A stretch of DNA of 64,000 bases from Zygnema circumcarinatum (GCA_037447605.1 CM074808.1:1467309-1531308), one strand, 5' to 3'; positions 25,131 to 37,453 are shown, counted from the stretch's first letter. Notes: generated by a model from the letters alone, not told the origin. Numbers and translations are program-made.

Positions 25131-26610
25131 TGGAAGGAAACGGAAGGTCTGCCTTCCGATCCTTCTGAAAGTAAAGTCTGCCGAGAAAACTTCCCTTGAA
25201 AAGGTAAAACTTGGTGGAAATCTTCCAGCGGAAGAACATCAGGCTAAGGGCGGCATGGCCGTACGCCCGGCATGCCTGCCTTTCCGGGAAAGTTATTTAT
25301 TGGTCTTGTAGATTGAAAAATGTACAGCATCGTTTTTTACTGCAAGCCTCTGTTGCAGCTGGAAAAGCTAACTGCTGATCGAGGCTTTTGCAGCTTTTAC
25401 TCCGATATTTCAGTTTTGAAGGATTCAGTCATTAATGAGCAGCGTGCAGTTTGCTGATTGGCTCATCCTAACAAAACGACGAGCAGCTTCTTGGTATTCG
25501 TCTACAGTCGATGGATACCAAGAGAAAGAGAGGGGGGAGGGGGTGCAGTGTCCCCCTAAAAGAACCTTTAGGGCAATTGCTGAGAGTGTGGCGAGTCCTC
25601 CCAATTCCCACCACTCCGCACTTCTCAGTTCTGTTCGTGGTCTGTTCGAGGCTGATTTTTGCATCAACATTTTTTTTCTTCCCAAAATCTATTATTTGGC
25701 TAAGTGGTGAAGGCAAGTGAGTTCCAAGGAGAGGTGGGGCCTGGCGATGGCCGCTTTAGACAGTAGCTTCCAGTAAGATGCAGAATACTTTATACTCGTT
25801 TGGCCTCCTGGTCAGAACTTGGAGTAGGTGGCAGTGGTCCATCACTTTCTGTTGGATTCGATTCTTTTTTAAAATTATTGAACAATTCATCTCGGGAATG
25901 CATGAGATGGCAGCTCCTCATGCCTTCTCTTTTCATGTGAGAGTGAGAGAATGCGAGGCACGAGGAATGGCGCTTGCAAGACAATTGAGAGCTCGTCATG
26001 GCGGAGAAAAGAAGCCATGCAAGTGTGAACAGCTTTAACAATTGAAAAAATTTGTATCGAACATCGGGAAAAGCCTCCACGTTTGTTGGTTTGTAGGGTT
26101 TTTGGATTTTTGGGGTTTCTGGATTTTAGGGATTCGGCTTAAAAACCACAAAGAACCGTTCGGAAACCAAAAAGGAGGTGACGCCATGGACGCCTGATCC
26201 GCCAGATCTTTGGTCCGCACCGATATTTTTAGGACAACGACGAAGATCGGAAAAAATAGGACCCTGTGTGAACGGTTTCGGACCCGTGGATAGATATCCC
26301 ACGTCAGCTTCGCCCAGAGCCCCGTCATCCGTCCGAAGCACGTGCCTGGTGACACGTGGACGCATGGCAAGCGGGGAAGGCCCGGGAGAGGCTGGGGAGC
26401 GGCTCGGCCGCCAGCAAGGAAAGAACGAAAGCCCTGTTGTTGCCAAAAAGGCGCCGGAGATCGTCTCTTGCAGGAGACCGCTCAGGGGAGGGAGAGGGTG
26501 AGAGAGAGAGGGAGAGGGAGAGGGAGAGGGAGAGGGAGAGGGAGAGGGAGAGGATATTCAGAAGAGAGAATCGAGAAGGATTCAGTACGTTGGAAAGCAT
26601 TTGAGACGCT
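25131..26610. other. Spacer with GA microsatellite leader
   Basis: No supported gene. It contains tandem TTTTTGGRTTTYTGG-like words near 26090-26130, several CACGTG/CACGTGG words near 26338-26360 and a GGGAGA microsatellite at 26500-26553, apparently the leader of the next gene. Confidence 0.45.
26500..26553 (+). repeat. (GGGAGA)n microsatellite
   Basis: About nine tandem GGGAGA hexamers, flanked by GAGAGA. They lie about 60 bases upstream of the ATG at 26611, probably in the 5' UTR. Confidence 0.9.
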
Positions 26611-27805
26611 ATGGAGTTGCGTATGTTCTTTGATTGCAGCGTGGCTTACATGGACGAGAGCGGCTGTGTCCATTTCTGTCTCCCTATTTATGTGGACGTG
26701 GGAGGCGTCTGTCATGCGTCTCTTGCAGGCATCCGCGCATTCAGCGGTGCCATGGATGAGGCCGTTCTTGAAAGATATGGTCCGGTGAATTTGCACGAGT
26801 TTTATGCGATTGCACAGGCCAGGCTGATGCTTGAAAGGGAGGAGCAAAAGAGGCTTATGGAATGCGTGCTCGAGGAAATGATTCAGCGCGTGCGGGAAAT
26901 GAAGCGAATGAAGGCGAAGTCCAAGCTGCAGCTGCTTCACAAAAACAATGCCAGTATCAAACAGCCAAACATGAAAGGTGACCACCTATCCTATTGAGAG
27001 CAATTGTGTGGGAGAGTGAGTCAGAAAAGTTTGGTTCCTTGATTTCCAATTCACGTATCTTATCAGTTATTTCTTTGCGTCTGTACAGTTGAAACGACGC
27101 TTTTCTTGCCAATTGATAGGCTACGGTTTACGTGTAGCATTTCTTTTGTTGAATGTGAATGCTTTGATTTTATTTTGTACGTCTAGATCTTACGAATTAG
27201 GATGTATTGAGATATGCTTGCAGCGGTTTTGAATTCTTACGGCATTTAGCCCGAGTGCACCCTCCTGATTCAGCTGTATGATGGTGGAATTTGCCTATGG
27301 AAAACAGACCTGTTGCTTCGGGAGCTTTGGGACGATCATCAAGGCAATCATGTCTCGTCCTTCCAAGCGAAGAGGGAAATCAATTCCAAACACCTGGTAA
27401 AGAGGATGTCACTGTACATGAATTCTCTGGTGATGAGAGATAGTCCGGCTTGTCTTTCGGTTCAGCTGGGGCTCTGTTTGGAAATTCTTTACTGGAGTGA
27501 TAAACAGCATACTTGGTAGTTCCTGCTTCTGGCCATGTATGTTGTTGAAGAGTTGTGGCATGCTTACGTCCGTGTCAAAAGTGCCCAGGAGTTCAATTTC
27601 TTGAATCTTTCTTTATACACGAGCTGATGTTTTTACTACGGATGTTGCAGGCTCCAACACGCCTTCACACTCGCTGTGGGATGATGCCACGATGCACAAA
27701 GAACAGAGTTCACAATCTGCATCAACCTCGGGCCGCTGTATATTGATGTACAGGGCTGGTTTTACTGCCGCTACCTGCCATTGGCAAGACACTGTAAACT
27801 TGTGA
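26611..27805 (+). CDS. Tentative two-exon gene, unknown protein
   Basis: Exon 1, 26611-26977, starts at ATG (MELRMFFDCSVAYMDESG). It encodes a globular N-half and a long charged helix (YAIAQARLMLEREEQKRL, then VREMKRMKAKSKLQ), likely a coiled coil. A donor AAAG|GTGACC is in phase with the acceptor TTGCAG|GCTCC at 27651. Exon 2, 27651-27805, gives a Ser-rich tail (SNTPSHSLWDDATMHKEQSS), for 173 residues in total. Without the splice the frame ends at 26997 (128 residues). I do not recognise the family. Support comes from the ATG after a GA-rich leader typical of this window, even amino-acid use and in-phase splice sites. It could be spurious. Confidence 0.4.
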
Positions 27806-29360
27806 AACTAGTTAGTGAGCGACAACTTCAGTGCACGCTGTATACGAGGGGCCTGCCAAAATGTTGCGTAGCTCGTCAAAACACCCTTCCGACAAAAAAC
27901 TGTAGATTTGTGAAATATGTTGGGTAGGCAAAGGTCACTTGTTTCAGAGATCCGTGACCCACGTCCGTCAACAGCGTTGTGGATACAAAGAGGAAGTAGG
28001 AAGCTGTTTTATCAAACTGATGGTCTGTAAATATTGACTTCGGTTGCGTTCACTGTTTGTTTCCTTGCATCTCGCGAGAGTATTGCTGATCTGCATGAGG
28101 ATGATTAGGTAGGCGGGATAGGCGATTTCCGCATCATTCTCCCCCCCCCCCCCCCACCCATCAGTTTTTGCGCCCAAATGCCGTGCTTTTGTCAGTTTTG
28201 TGTAGAACACACGTTTACCGAAATGGCATTTCTCGGGGTGTACACAAACTGTGTTGGAGTTGAAAAACCCAAAGAGACGGAGGTTCGGATTGAAACGTTT
28301 GCTGGTGGAGGCATTTTGGAGTGGACTTTGGCCCTACTGTCGCACTTGTCTGCCTCGTCCGGCTCGCTCGGCAGGCGGCACTGGGCTGCTGATATCACAA
28401 GTCCGTTCACGCCGCAGGTTGGGACACTGACAACAACAGGGACAACTCTGCCACACGGAACTGTCGCCAAAGTGGTCCCGCCGTTACTGGACTTTTCTAC
28501 AAAGCGGACTTGAAGGTTGTGCAGCAGCACATGGCTTTTGGCTGCAATCGGCACGAGAGTTGACGTTTTATACAAAAAAAACATCACAAACGTAGGGAGC
28601 AGTTCGAGCGGGCACCACAATTTAAGGGCTGAGCTGGCCTACAGTTCAATAGGTAATAAAGGGTGGAACTCGCACTTCAGCAACGCAGACCATCAAACAA
28701 AAGAAATGGGAGGAGAACATCCCTCACAAGCCGCCAAGCGATTCACTTGCTGACTGCTCTTTATTTTTTTAGCAGAAAGGTTGCACAGATAAATTCATGT
28801 GCGCCAATGCCGAAGCTGGACCAGACATGGCCCCTTTGTGTGGATTAAAATATCGGCGAACAATTCTTTCTCTGGATAGAGATTAGAAGCCGGCCCATCT
28901 TCAGAAGCCAGTGATGCGGCAAAGGCTGCCAGGCTGCGAGGCATGGCTCCTCAGGGCGGGATTTTTACATAGAACGACTTCAAGTGACCAGCAGTTGAAC
29001 TTGAAACGGTAACCAGGACGGCTCATGTATACGAACATAGAAAAGCCACAAACCAAAGGAGAGCCCAAGTGGCCTGACCTCCATGGCGTTTTCGTCTTCG
29101 AAGACGAAGAAGCTCTGGAGGAACTCAAATATTCAGATGTTATGGTCCCGTCACAGCTCTCAGTTAAGGTCCTCCCAAACCTGACACATGGAACAGGAAA
29201 CATTACGAGGCACGGGTCAGATGTAGATTAGGGAGTGCATAGACTCCCTCCTTTCTACGTCACATCTCTTTCATCTCTCCCCTGCTGTAAAATGCAGTGC
29301 ACAGGAGAACATGGAACACCAAACGTTTCATGCAACCATGGCCAGAGGGTGACCTCACAT
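27806..29360. other. Spacer, 3' side of rRNA dimethylase gene
   Basis: No gene recognised. It contains a C homopolymer at 28140-28156 and overlapping open frames on both strands at 28178-28620 with no family resemblance. A perfect 18-base palindrome lies at 29091-29108. The right-hand end presumably holds the 3' UTR of the dimethylase gene. Confidence 0.45.
29091..29108. repeat. Perfect 18-bp palindrome
   Basis: TTCGTCTTCGAAGACGAA is its own reverse complement. No loop is present. Confidence 0.9.
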
Positions 29361-32300
29361 TCAACTGGTCGTTGTGGCAACGGAGCTCTGCACAAGCTCA
29401 TCATGGATAAGCCCAAGTTCGGCATCCGCTTGCGGTAGTTGTGCTCGAGGGCCCGACCTCTCTAACACGTTGAATAGTTCCACAAATTTGGCCAGGGTCA
29501 ACTCCTCGGGCCGCGACTGCCAGTAGAAAGTAAACCTTCTGTTATTAAGAGCTCCGGTATTGCAAGCAGCCATGGAGTGGTGCAGGAACTCAAAGGATGG
29601 AAATGCAAGAGTGTGGCAAGATATTTTAGGGTTAGATAGAACTCACAGTGGGCGGCAACCCAATCGCCTCTAAGGCTTCTACCACCTGCAGGGGTTGGAA
29701 TATTGGTTGAAGGGAGTTCCGTAGCATCTTGCGTTTGACTTCAAACGCGGAATTTACCTGCAACCAAACTCGGGCAAATCTTAGCTTGACCAGATACACT
29801 TTCACTACAAATCAATGTCTCTGTTGTGGAATACTCAATGTCACCTCTCCATTAGACATGTAAGAAGCATGCACGTGTGCGATAAACTTTCATAAGCGTC
29901 TTCTGACACACCTCTCTGCCTCTCTGCCTCTCACCTCTCTGAATCGAGGTCAAATGCAGAAATGCATATCGGATGAATAAAAAGAAAGACAGACACACTG
30001 ATGATGCTTTTTTCACTCATTTGTGCACCTCTCTTACCCTTCGATGTGACCCCTACTGAATCACTGTGGCAAAAAGTCCTCCTGTTCGAGACAATTAGAT
30101 GCAAGGAAATGGACAGATTTGCACCAGAACGCCCCCAAACATAATGTTCTTATGTGAAAATGCAACCCCCATTAACCCTCACATACTGAACGTATTTTGA
30201 GGAAACCACTAGGGCTGTGCTTTCGAAATGACCCACCATGGAGAAAAATGCCCTTGGTGACGATACTTTCGGATATTCATGGACATGCTTGACTAAAAAC
30301 GTCACAACAGCTGCATTCACCTGTGCAGCGATCCCATGGAACCACTTTTGGAAATCAGTTCTGTTTAAACTCCGTTCCCCACGCACCCCTTCCACCACTT
30401 CGACAATTGCTTGAACTTCACCTCATGAATGGAAGACGGAAAACAGACAACTTCCTTGACCAGCTTACAAGCCACATTCAAGCGACAGGATAGACTTGCC
30501 CCTCACTTTTGGTGGCGGAAGGAAACTCAGCCGATCGACAAAGAAGTTGTACTTTGGATCTGCAGAGAGGCAACAACACATACAAGCACGAGCATACTGT
30601 CACCTCTCCAATGCACCATAGTAGCACATGCGCAATAATAAAAACAAGGAGCTGAGTAATGCAATAATAATAAGCTGGTATTCAGCTGAATAATACCCTA
30701 TCAGCCCTTAAGAGGCAATCGAACTGTCTGAACAAAAAGCCAAGACCTTGTGCCACCTGCCGGAATCTTGAATGGTCTCATCCTCTAGAAACAGCTCAGC
30801 TATGTAATAAGCTCGACCAAACAACCGATGAAGAAAGGGAAGTACATTCTTACTGGAATAGAAGTGGACAAAAATGCTTATCCGGCGATATTCCGAAGTT
30901 CCGGGAGACGAATCCACGAGCCGCATAGCCGCTTCGTCCTGTCCAGACAGGCCCTTAGCAAATCAGCTCAAGCTAAGCATTCTAAGCCCATATCAGAAGA
31001 CATTTTTTTTTTTTCATGAATGCGAATGCGAGAGTGGAGTGATACCTGCAGCATGAGCACTACACGTGAGAACATGTCCGCCATGGGCAGGAGGCGGCGC
31101 ACAACGTCCGTTGTGATGTTGAACGGGAGGTTGGACACCACCTGCTTAAACCCTAAGCCCCCGGCAACCCCACAGTCAGCCCCTTTCATGATTCCTGCCA
31201 AACATGGCTCTGTCGGAGAAGAGGAGATGCAAAGTAAAGTAAAGCGCAGGTGGAGAGTACAAAAGGAGAAAAGACTGTCTAGTCTTGGCACTCATTTCGA
31301 GGAACTGACCCAAGGAAAGAGAGGAAGAGAACCTTGAACAGAGGTACAGTGAGCCTTCAATCAGCGGAACTCTGCTAACTAGCCATAATATTGAGGAAAA
31401 AGACAAAGCACCTTCGCCCGGAGAGGCGAGCCATCCTTCCGCGGAGAGGCCTCCTTTCTTCGTTGCTCCAAAGCAGCACCGATTGTGGAAGCAAGCGGCA
31501 GCTTCAGAAAGTCATCATGGAAAATCTGGGCGAGTCCACATCAAGTAAACATCTGTAAAAACCAAGTGCAAGTAAATCCCTTAAAGAATGAAAGCTTCAC
31601 CTTCTCAATCCTTAGCAGAGTTTTTGATATGAGAGAGCATACAAACACTCTTAAAGAGTGCCCAGGCATTCCAGCTCGCTCCCGTTAGCTACCAAATGAT
31701 CCCAATCGATTGGAAGATGCCGGAGCTTGCAAGTGGAGTGTTATTTAAAACGCACAGCAATTTGCAACTGGGGATCCAAAACACTCCACATTTCTTTTCG
31801 TCAGGAGATCCTTGTTTGATTGGCAAACTGGAATTAAACCTTATATGCCAGTCTTTTCCCTCCCGCTCAACACCAAGCACTGCCCGGAGAAGGTAAGCAA
31901 GCCTACCTGCACATTGGAGCAGTCCGCAAAACGTTCTCTGGTCAAAGTGACCATGTCCTTATCCTGCCAAGGCGTCCCCCAGCTCCCCTGCCATCTGTCA
32001 TCAGCCTTTACACTCTCCCTGTGTGCCAGACTCGAGGGTTGCATCCACCAACTTTCATAGGTATTATGAGTGAAGGAGTAACGAACAGCGATCAAAACTG
32101 AACTTAGCCACTACCTTCTCTCTCCATTCCTACTACGACGCAGACAGCTGTCCCCTGATACAGGCTTGTCATTTAGCCTTCATCACACCTCATCACGCCT
32201 TCATCGCACCTCATCTCAGTTAACCAGCTTTGTATCTGTTTGCCTAAAAAAACCCATAGCATGGCAGGCTCAGGGGATAGCAACTCAGTTGCCTAAAAGG

Positions 32301-33196
32301 CTTCATTACAGTCGCCGCCACACTCTAATACCTCCCTTTCCGTCTACAAGAGCTGCTAACGTTCTACTTCCACCAAATGGTAGGAAGTAGAACGCTACAC
32401 GTCAGTGGCTACTAACATAACATCAGTACAATTTCTGCCGGTCACAACGGTATGATCACTTGAGTATTTGAGCTTGGGCAGGTAGGGAAAAACTATCAGT
32501 GCAATTCAGGTTGAACATGGAATACACAATCGATTGGCACAGCGCACAGTCGCTTACCTTCTCCACCCCGATGACAAATGCACCAGCATCCACCAGCGCT
32601 TGTGTGAGCGCTCCAGTTCCCGTGCCTACCTCCAACACCAAATCTCCCGGTTGAATGTCTGCAGCTTCCACAGTGCTCTTTGTAATGGCATCGCTCACCA
32701 TGTAATGCTGCCACCCAAGCATCAATCAACAATTAACTTCTAGTACCTTTGGCAATGGTTTATTGTTTCTGCTAATTCTAACACGAGGTGCCTTGACTCA
32801 GTAGAAAGAGGTGAGCCTGCAGTTTATCTTCAGCAAGCACACCTGGCCCAACCACTTCTTTGGAGCACGGTTCTTGCTGTGCAACGCCCTCAACGTCTTT
32901 CCAACCGTCTTCGCATCATTCTGAGATGTCTTCTCTTCGCCCACATACCTCCTTTTCCCTTCTCCACGTTCCTGGAATTGTTTCCTCCCCTGCCCAGCTT
33001 CCCTTTCTTGCTGCAACTTTTCCCCTCTCTGCTCCCTTAATTCCGCACTGGCAGTATGCCTTAACCTCCGCTCTAGACTACACACCCCCCTCCCAGTTGC
33101 TGCAGGCCTCCTTCGAGGCCCATCTTCCTCCACAAAGAGAGTACACCTCCCCGCTGACTCCCATGAGGAGGACCAGGAAAGAGAGCCCGCGGCCAT
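29361..33196 (-). CDS. PFC1: Plastid 16S rRNA adenine dimethyltransferase (KsgA/Dim1 family, PFC1 type)
   Basis: Dimethylates two adjacent adenosines in the 3' hairpin of small-subunit rRNA; the family member PALEFACE1 acts in plastids. Ten phase-consistent exons: 33196-32843, 32707-32558, 31963-31907, 31525-31412, 31207-31046, 30938-30854, 30559-30507, 30320-30237, 29757-29647, 29516-29361, giving about 441 residues. The start is the ATG at 33196 (MAAGSLSWSSSWESAG); the open frame upstream begins with TTG. The N-terminus is a Ser/Arg-rich transit peptide. The core begins APKKWLGQ|HYMVSDAI (the KsgA K-x-LGQ-H signature across intron 1), SAM motif VLEVGTGTGALTQAL, IGVEKDKDMV, DDFLKLPL, catalytic NLPF in VVSNLPFNITTDVV, then FFVDRLSFLPPPKVNAAVV and SRPEELTLAKFVELFNVL at the end. 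The exon 5 acceptor (31207) is chosen by frame; 31209 or 31094 would break phase. Divergent from the gene at 33512 across about 0.3 kb. Confidence 0.93.
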
Positions 33197-33247
33197 GGCC
33201 GCACTCTCCGCAGGAGGGTGAGGGCAGAAGCTCACTTCCAATACAGT

Positions 33248-33271
33248 AACCCTAATCCTAGCCCTAACCCT
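33248..33271 (+). promoter_or_regulatory. Telo-box cluster in bidirectional promoter
   Basis: AACCCTAA at 33248-33255 and CCCTAACCCT at 33262-33271, separated by TCCTAG. In land plants AACCCTAA elements are frequent in promoters and leaders of translation-related genes. Here they sit about 50 nt upstream of the dimethylase ATG and 240 nt upstream of the divergent gene at 33512. Confidence 0.6.
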
Positions 33272-33511
33272 GTTCTGATTTCAACCGCAACTCATCACGA
33301 ACGTTCGTCGTCTATTGTGCATCGCCCCACCTTGGAATTTTTACGTTAGTGTATTCTCGACTACCCTTTATATTTTGACGCCGTCAAGGCTAATCTGGAG
33401 CTGCAGTTAGCATCGATATGGTATTTCAGGTTTACTAACGCCTCCCTTCTGTTGGCAGCCTCGCTTTTACCGTCTTAGGAGACTGACACGCTCGTAGCCT
33501 TTCTTGAAGCC

Positions 33512-34796
33512 ATGGTTTGGCTACGTTCCACTGGTTTCTTCCTCAGTGCGAGAGCTGCACGCAGCCATTTCTCAAGGCAGGCGAGCACAGTCTCTCGCTC
33601 TGAGGAGCAGCGGATTGGGGATGCTGCAAAGCAGCGATTGGCGCAGGGAAGGGTTGCAGGGGACGAGGAGCTGAAGCCTACAACACTGCAGATTGGTGCA
33701 GGACTTGCTGTCGTGGCTATTGTGGCTAAGCTCGTCATGATGGTGAGCTTCATGCCTGAAGTCTTCACTAGCACAAATCAAGCGTTTAATTTGGGAACTG
33801 TTAGTGAAAGTTTGGACTTCTTAGTTTGCTTTTATCTGTAATGTTGGTAAGTTTCGAGGTCAACTTCTTCTGAAGATCCGAAGCTTGTAAATTTTTCTTC
33901 ACATACTTGTGGAAGTAAGGATTTCAGCGGAGTAGCAATTACACTTTTCTCCAAAAATCTGCATACGCACTTGGTTTAATTTTGGCAATTCATGACGAGA
34001 AACGAGCGTCTGAGATCCGTTTGCCAGGTTAAGTTACCTTGTCAGCAGACTGCATTGGAAAGCAAGAGGCTCTGAACCAAGGGTGTTGACTAGTTGTGAT
34101 TGTTTGTTGATTATTCGATAGCCTTTGAACCAACGGTGTTGAGTCAACTTGTCCGGTAGCACTCAGGAGGTCAAGTAGATGACTGTGATTCTTTGAGATA
34201 AAAGGCTTTTAGCATAATTATACTTGCCTTGCCAAGCAGGAAAACAGCCACTACCTTCCTGACTGGTAAATCGGGATTGGCGGCCACACGGGCGACAGTA
34301 CGATGAGTCGGTTGAACCGGAGAGGGTGGCACAAAAAGCCCGCAAAATTGCGAAAGAGCAAGAAACTTTGAAGCCATACACTAGGGAGGAGTGGGACGAG
34401 CTGCAGAGCTTGCGCCCACGGACTCCCTTTGAGAGCAGTCTTGGAAGGGATGGGGCACGCATTCGCAGTGGAGAGCCAGTGAGCTTGGTGAGTTCTCCTC
34501 ACCCTTGCGCTTCAATCAACTCAAACTTTTTAAGTCTAGGGTTCGTGAGGTGTGCAGGTTTATCCCCATCCTGAAAAACATCTTCGTCTGATGTGGTACT
34601 TAATCTTGTCTTTTTGAAAAATGGAATGCCCACAAGAGCGAGGGTCTCTTTGATTCATGTATCTAATTATGCTAAGCTTTGGATTATTTTCCTGGATTGT
34701 GAGCAGGAGGATTTGCGCAACTGGGTGATTGATGTATTCATGGAAGCTCTTCACGAGCGTGAAGATGCTGTCAGTCGACTTAAGAAGCGGTGGTGA
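33512..34796 (+). CDS. Small organelle-targeted membrane protein, function unknown
   Basis: Three exons in phase 0: 33512-33742, 34299-34487, 34707-34796, giving 169 residues. The N-terminus (MVWLRSTGFFLSARAARSHF) is rich in Arg, Ser and hydrophobic residues with no acids until about residue 30, typical of a mitochondrial presequence. One hydrophobic span, LQIGAGLAVVAIVAKLVMM, lies at about residues 59-77. The soluble tail contains AQKARKIAKEQETLKPYTRE, RPRTPFESSLGRDGARIRSG and a final exon DLRNWVIDVFMEALHERED. The pattern (presequence, single span, conserved RPRTPFESSL-type block) looks like a conserved plant protein, but I cannot name it. It shares a roughly 0.3 kb bidirectional promoter with the rRNA dimethylase, hinting at co-expression. 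Confidence 0.75.
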
Positions 34797-35643
34797 CAAG
34801 GGCTCCGCTCTGCTTTAAGTTTGAAGACTTGCCGTCGCGGCAAGTTGGCTTGTCCTCGCTCAATTGCAAACTGTCCCTTACCTGTGTGCTCTATCCACAT
34901 TACTACAGATACAATTAGCATGGAATCTTGTAATTGACTCTTGGCTTTAGAACCAACCAATTATGAATGTAAGTTAGTTGTTTTGCTTTAGATTCCAGAT
35001 TTCAACGAGTTGGAAAAATGGAACGATCATATTCAATATTCATGATATTGTAATCAAGGAAATTTGTTCTTGGGCACTTGTCTGTTCGAGTTCATGGCCA
35101 TGGCTATGTTGTAGCCAGGATGTTTTCGTGCGATAAACCGGCAACGGCAGCCTCTTCCTTACACCCCTTTTCCCTCCAGAGCATCCTTTAATGATTTCAG
35201 AACGTCAATGTATGTCTGACCAGAAAACTAAGCATTCATTCCCTTTGGCCAGACATCATTGCATTGCTTCAAGATGCTTCGAATGTGCAATGCCAGGCCT
35301 AAAATGCACGTGCATTGCATGGTACCACCCGGACCAAAGCTAGAAAGCTTTAACATGTATTCTAAATTTCCGAACGAACGAGGTCAAACTGACTGCAACG
35401 ACTATGCTCGACGAGAGCCGAACCCTCTGGCTGCAAAAAGATGTCGATTGGAAAAGGATGAAAGATCATCCATTTATAGCTCCCTGCTTCAAAGTTACCG
35501 CGATTATAACTACTGCCGACAATCCATATGCCGGTTTTTGATATAATCCGACAAAAAATGCAGGTGAGCCTGCAGCAGGCCCTTACGCATTGTGCTAATA
35601 GTGCAAGCCAACATCTGTGAGTACAGAAGGGGAAAAATGGTTT
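34797..35643. other. Convergent 3' spacer
   Basis: Lies between two genes that converge, the small membrane protein and FKBP12, so it should hold both 3' UTRs. No gene or RNA is recognised. Confidence 0.5.
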
Positions 35644-37111
35644 TCAATCAATTCGAAGGACCTCAATTTCAAACACTAGCTCAGAATTTGGTTGGATGCC
35701 CCAATGCGGAAATCCTCCAGCGCCATATGCATAGTCAGGGGAACACTGTAGGCCCCAACACAAGCATGAAAGAATCAGTGTCTATGCTGGTTTGTACGAA
35801 GATTTCCTCTGTAACCGCAAAAAAATGCAGGGACGACGTTAACGGGCAGCAAGACCTGAAGAAACCTTTCATTTGGAGGAAGGTGGGGATGAGGTCATGT
35901 TCACATGGCTCTTAAAATGCATCGAGTGACCCTAGGAATCCTTCCCACATCTATGCTCAGTCTGAATAATGTGCCAAGCACTATTCAATAATTTCCAACT
36001 AAGTTCTCAATGTTTTCTAACCCGTTTGGAAGCACTTCTGACTCTCAAAGCAAAAAATAGTTCCTTCAAACCATTTCCGAGTTGCAATCAAGCACGCAGC
36101 CATTACACAGCAACAGCAATTAATGTGATCTGACCTTCAGTCGTGCAACTTCTCCAAGCTGCATCCCCAAGACGCCTTCATCCCAGCCTGGCCACGTTCA
36201 CCATCGCAAAGAAAAGCTGTTATATTACCACTTTAAAAGCACAGCCTAAGTCGTTCGGTATTTCCAAAAGTGACGTTTGCCTACAGGCCACAAAATTCCT
36301 GACAGAAATTGTAAAAGGGCATTTCTTATATTATACGTCTCCAAGGGTATCAGAATAGACGAAAAACAAGTAAAGTATATGTCAAGAGAAGGATTATCAT
36401 ATGCACTGTTTACTGTTTTCTGGTGAAGTACTGAAATGTTTTTTTAGAATGACAACGATGAAATCGATGAAAAGGCCCGCCTTGCAATAGTTTGCGAAAT
36501 TAATGGTAACGCCTTGAGCGATGGCTTATTGGTATCTAGTAACGCAAAGTTGCAAGCGGAGGTCAAGTACACACCTTTAATAACTCTTCCTAACCCCACT
36601 TGGAATTCAAATGGCTTCTGGCCTGGGTCTTGGGTGCTGAATAAAAGTCACACGCAAAGAAGCACTTCAATGTCAATCGACTGCAGAACCTTTAATGTTC
36701 GTAAAACCGGGTGAAAGGGAAGCCAAGTGTTGATGCACACAGCACAAGCCAACTCCAGAAGTATACAAAAATGTCTAGACAAAATAATCTTCCAGAAAAA
36801 AATCCGAACAAGCACGGCAAAGTATCTCACCTCCAAAACTTCTTTGAGAGGTCTCGATCTTTACCTGAAAAGGCAAACAAGAACCAATGAGAGCCCTGTT
36901 AATACGAGCTGAAAGCTGCTAAGAAACCTTCCACGCCTCCTCTTTCAGCCACATACGCGAAAATGTGACACTATTATCACAGCAAAAAGCAACCCTGTCT
37001 GCAGCGCTGCAATCCAACCATACCGTAGCCCGTGCAATGCACAGTGACGCGCTGTCCCTTGCTCGGATACGGCCCTCCGCCAGGCCGAATGATTTCCTTC
37101 ACCACACCCAT
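35644..37111 (-). CDS. FKBP12: FKBP12-type peptidyl-prolyl cis-trans isomerase
   Basis: Five short phase-consistent exons: 37111-37024, 36864-36831, 36636-36575, 36187-36135, 35745-35644, giving exactly 112 residues, the usual length of plant FKBP12. No single exon is long enough to show as a clear open frame. Diagnostic pieces: [74 protein letters not shown] and [16 protein letters not shown]. It catalyses prolyl isomerisation and in other eukaryotes binds FK506/rapamycin; the pocket residues Trp in GWDEG, YAYG and the C-terminal FEIEVL are present. Cys26 and Cys80 are both kept, the pair reported to form a disulfide in plant FKBP12. Cytosolic: no targeting sequence. Divergent from the U2 snRNA gene 0.41 kb away. 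Confidence 0.95.
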
Positions 37112-37369
37112 GCCGGACTACTGCTGCCTCTGCTGAGCTTTTCGCTAATCCGTCTGCCAATATTCCCTCTCCTTACCTTATTTACAACAGCCTGCAGCTC
37201 GAGCCAAAGCACTGCCTTTATCAGCTGTGTTCTTTAGGCTTCTCCCCGACAATATTAAGCGGACACTGCCACGGACGCTGGTACTCGTCTCCGCGACGAC
37301 CTCGCTCTTTCAGTCCGTTGCGCACACCGCGCTCGCGCCTAGCTGGAGCGTCATCCAATGAATTTGCGT

Positions 37370-37393
37370 CACGTGTAAGTGTCTATACACGTG
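37370..37393. promoter_or_regulatory. Inverted pair of G-box (CACGTG) elements
   Basis: CACGTGTA at 37370-37377 and TACACGTG at 37386-37393 form an 8-base inverted repeat with an 8-base gap. It lies between FKBP12 and U2, about 130 bases upstream of the U2 start. CACGTG is the core for bHLH and bZIP factors in plants. Confidence 0.5.
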
Positions 37394-37453
37394 GCATGCT
37401 GTTATTGGTGATCGTGCTCATTGGGAGGGAAAGTCGCGGGCTCCCTTGGATTT

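Noticed and set aside
28178..28620. Antiparallel 111- and 142-codon frames
   Set aside because: No recognisable similarity, no splice partners, and they overlap completely on opposite strands.
33197..33241. Longer N-terminus of the rRNA dimethylase from 33241
   Set aside because: That position is a TTG codon; the ATG at 33196 is in a better context and starts a transit peptide.
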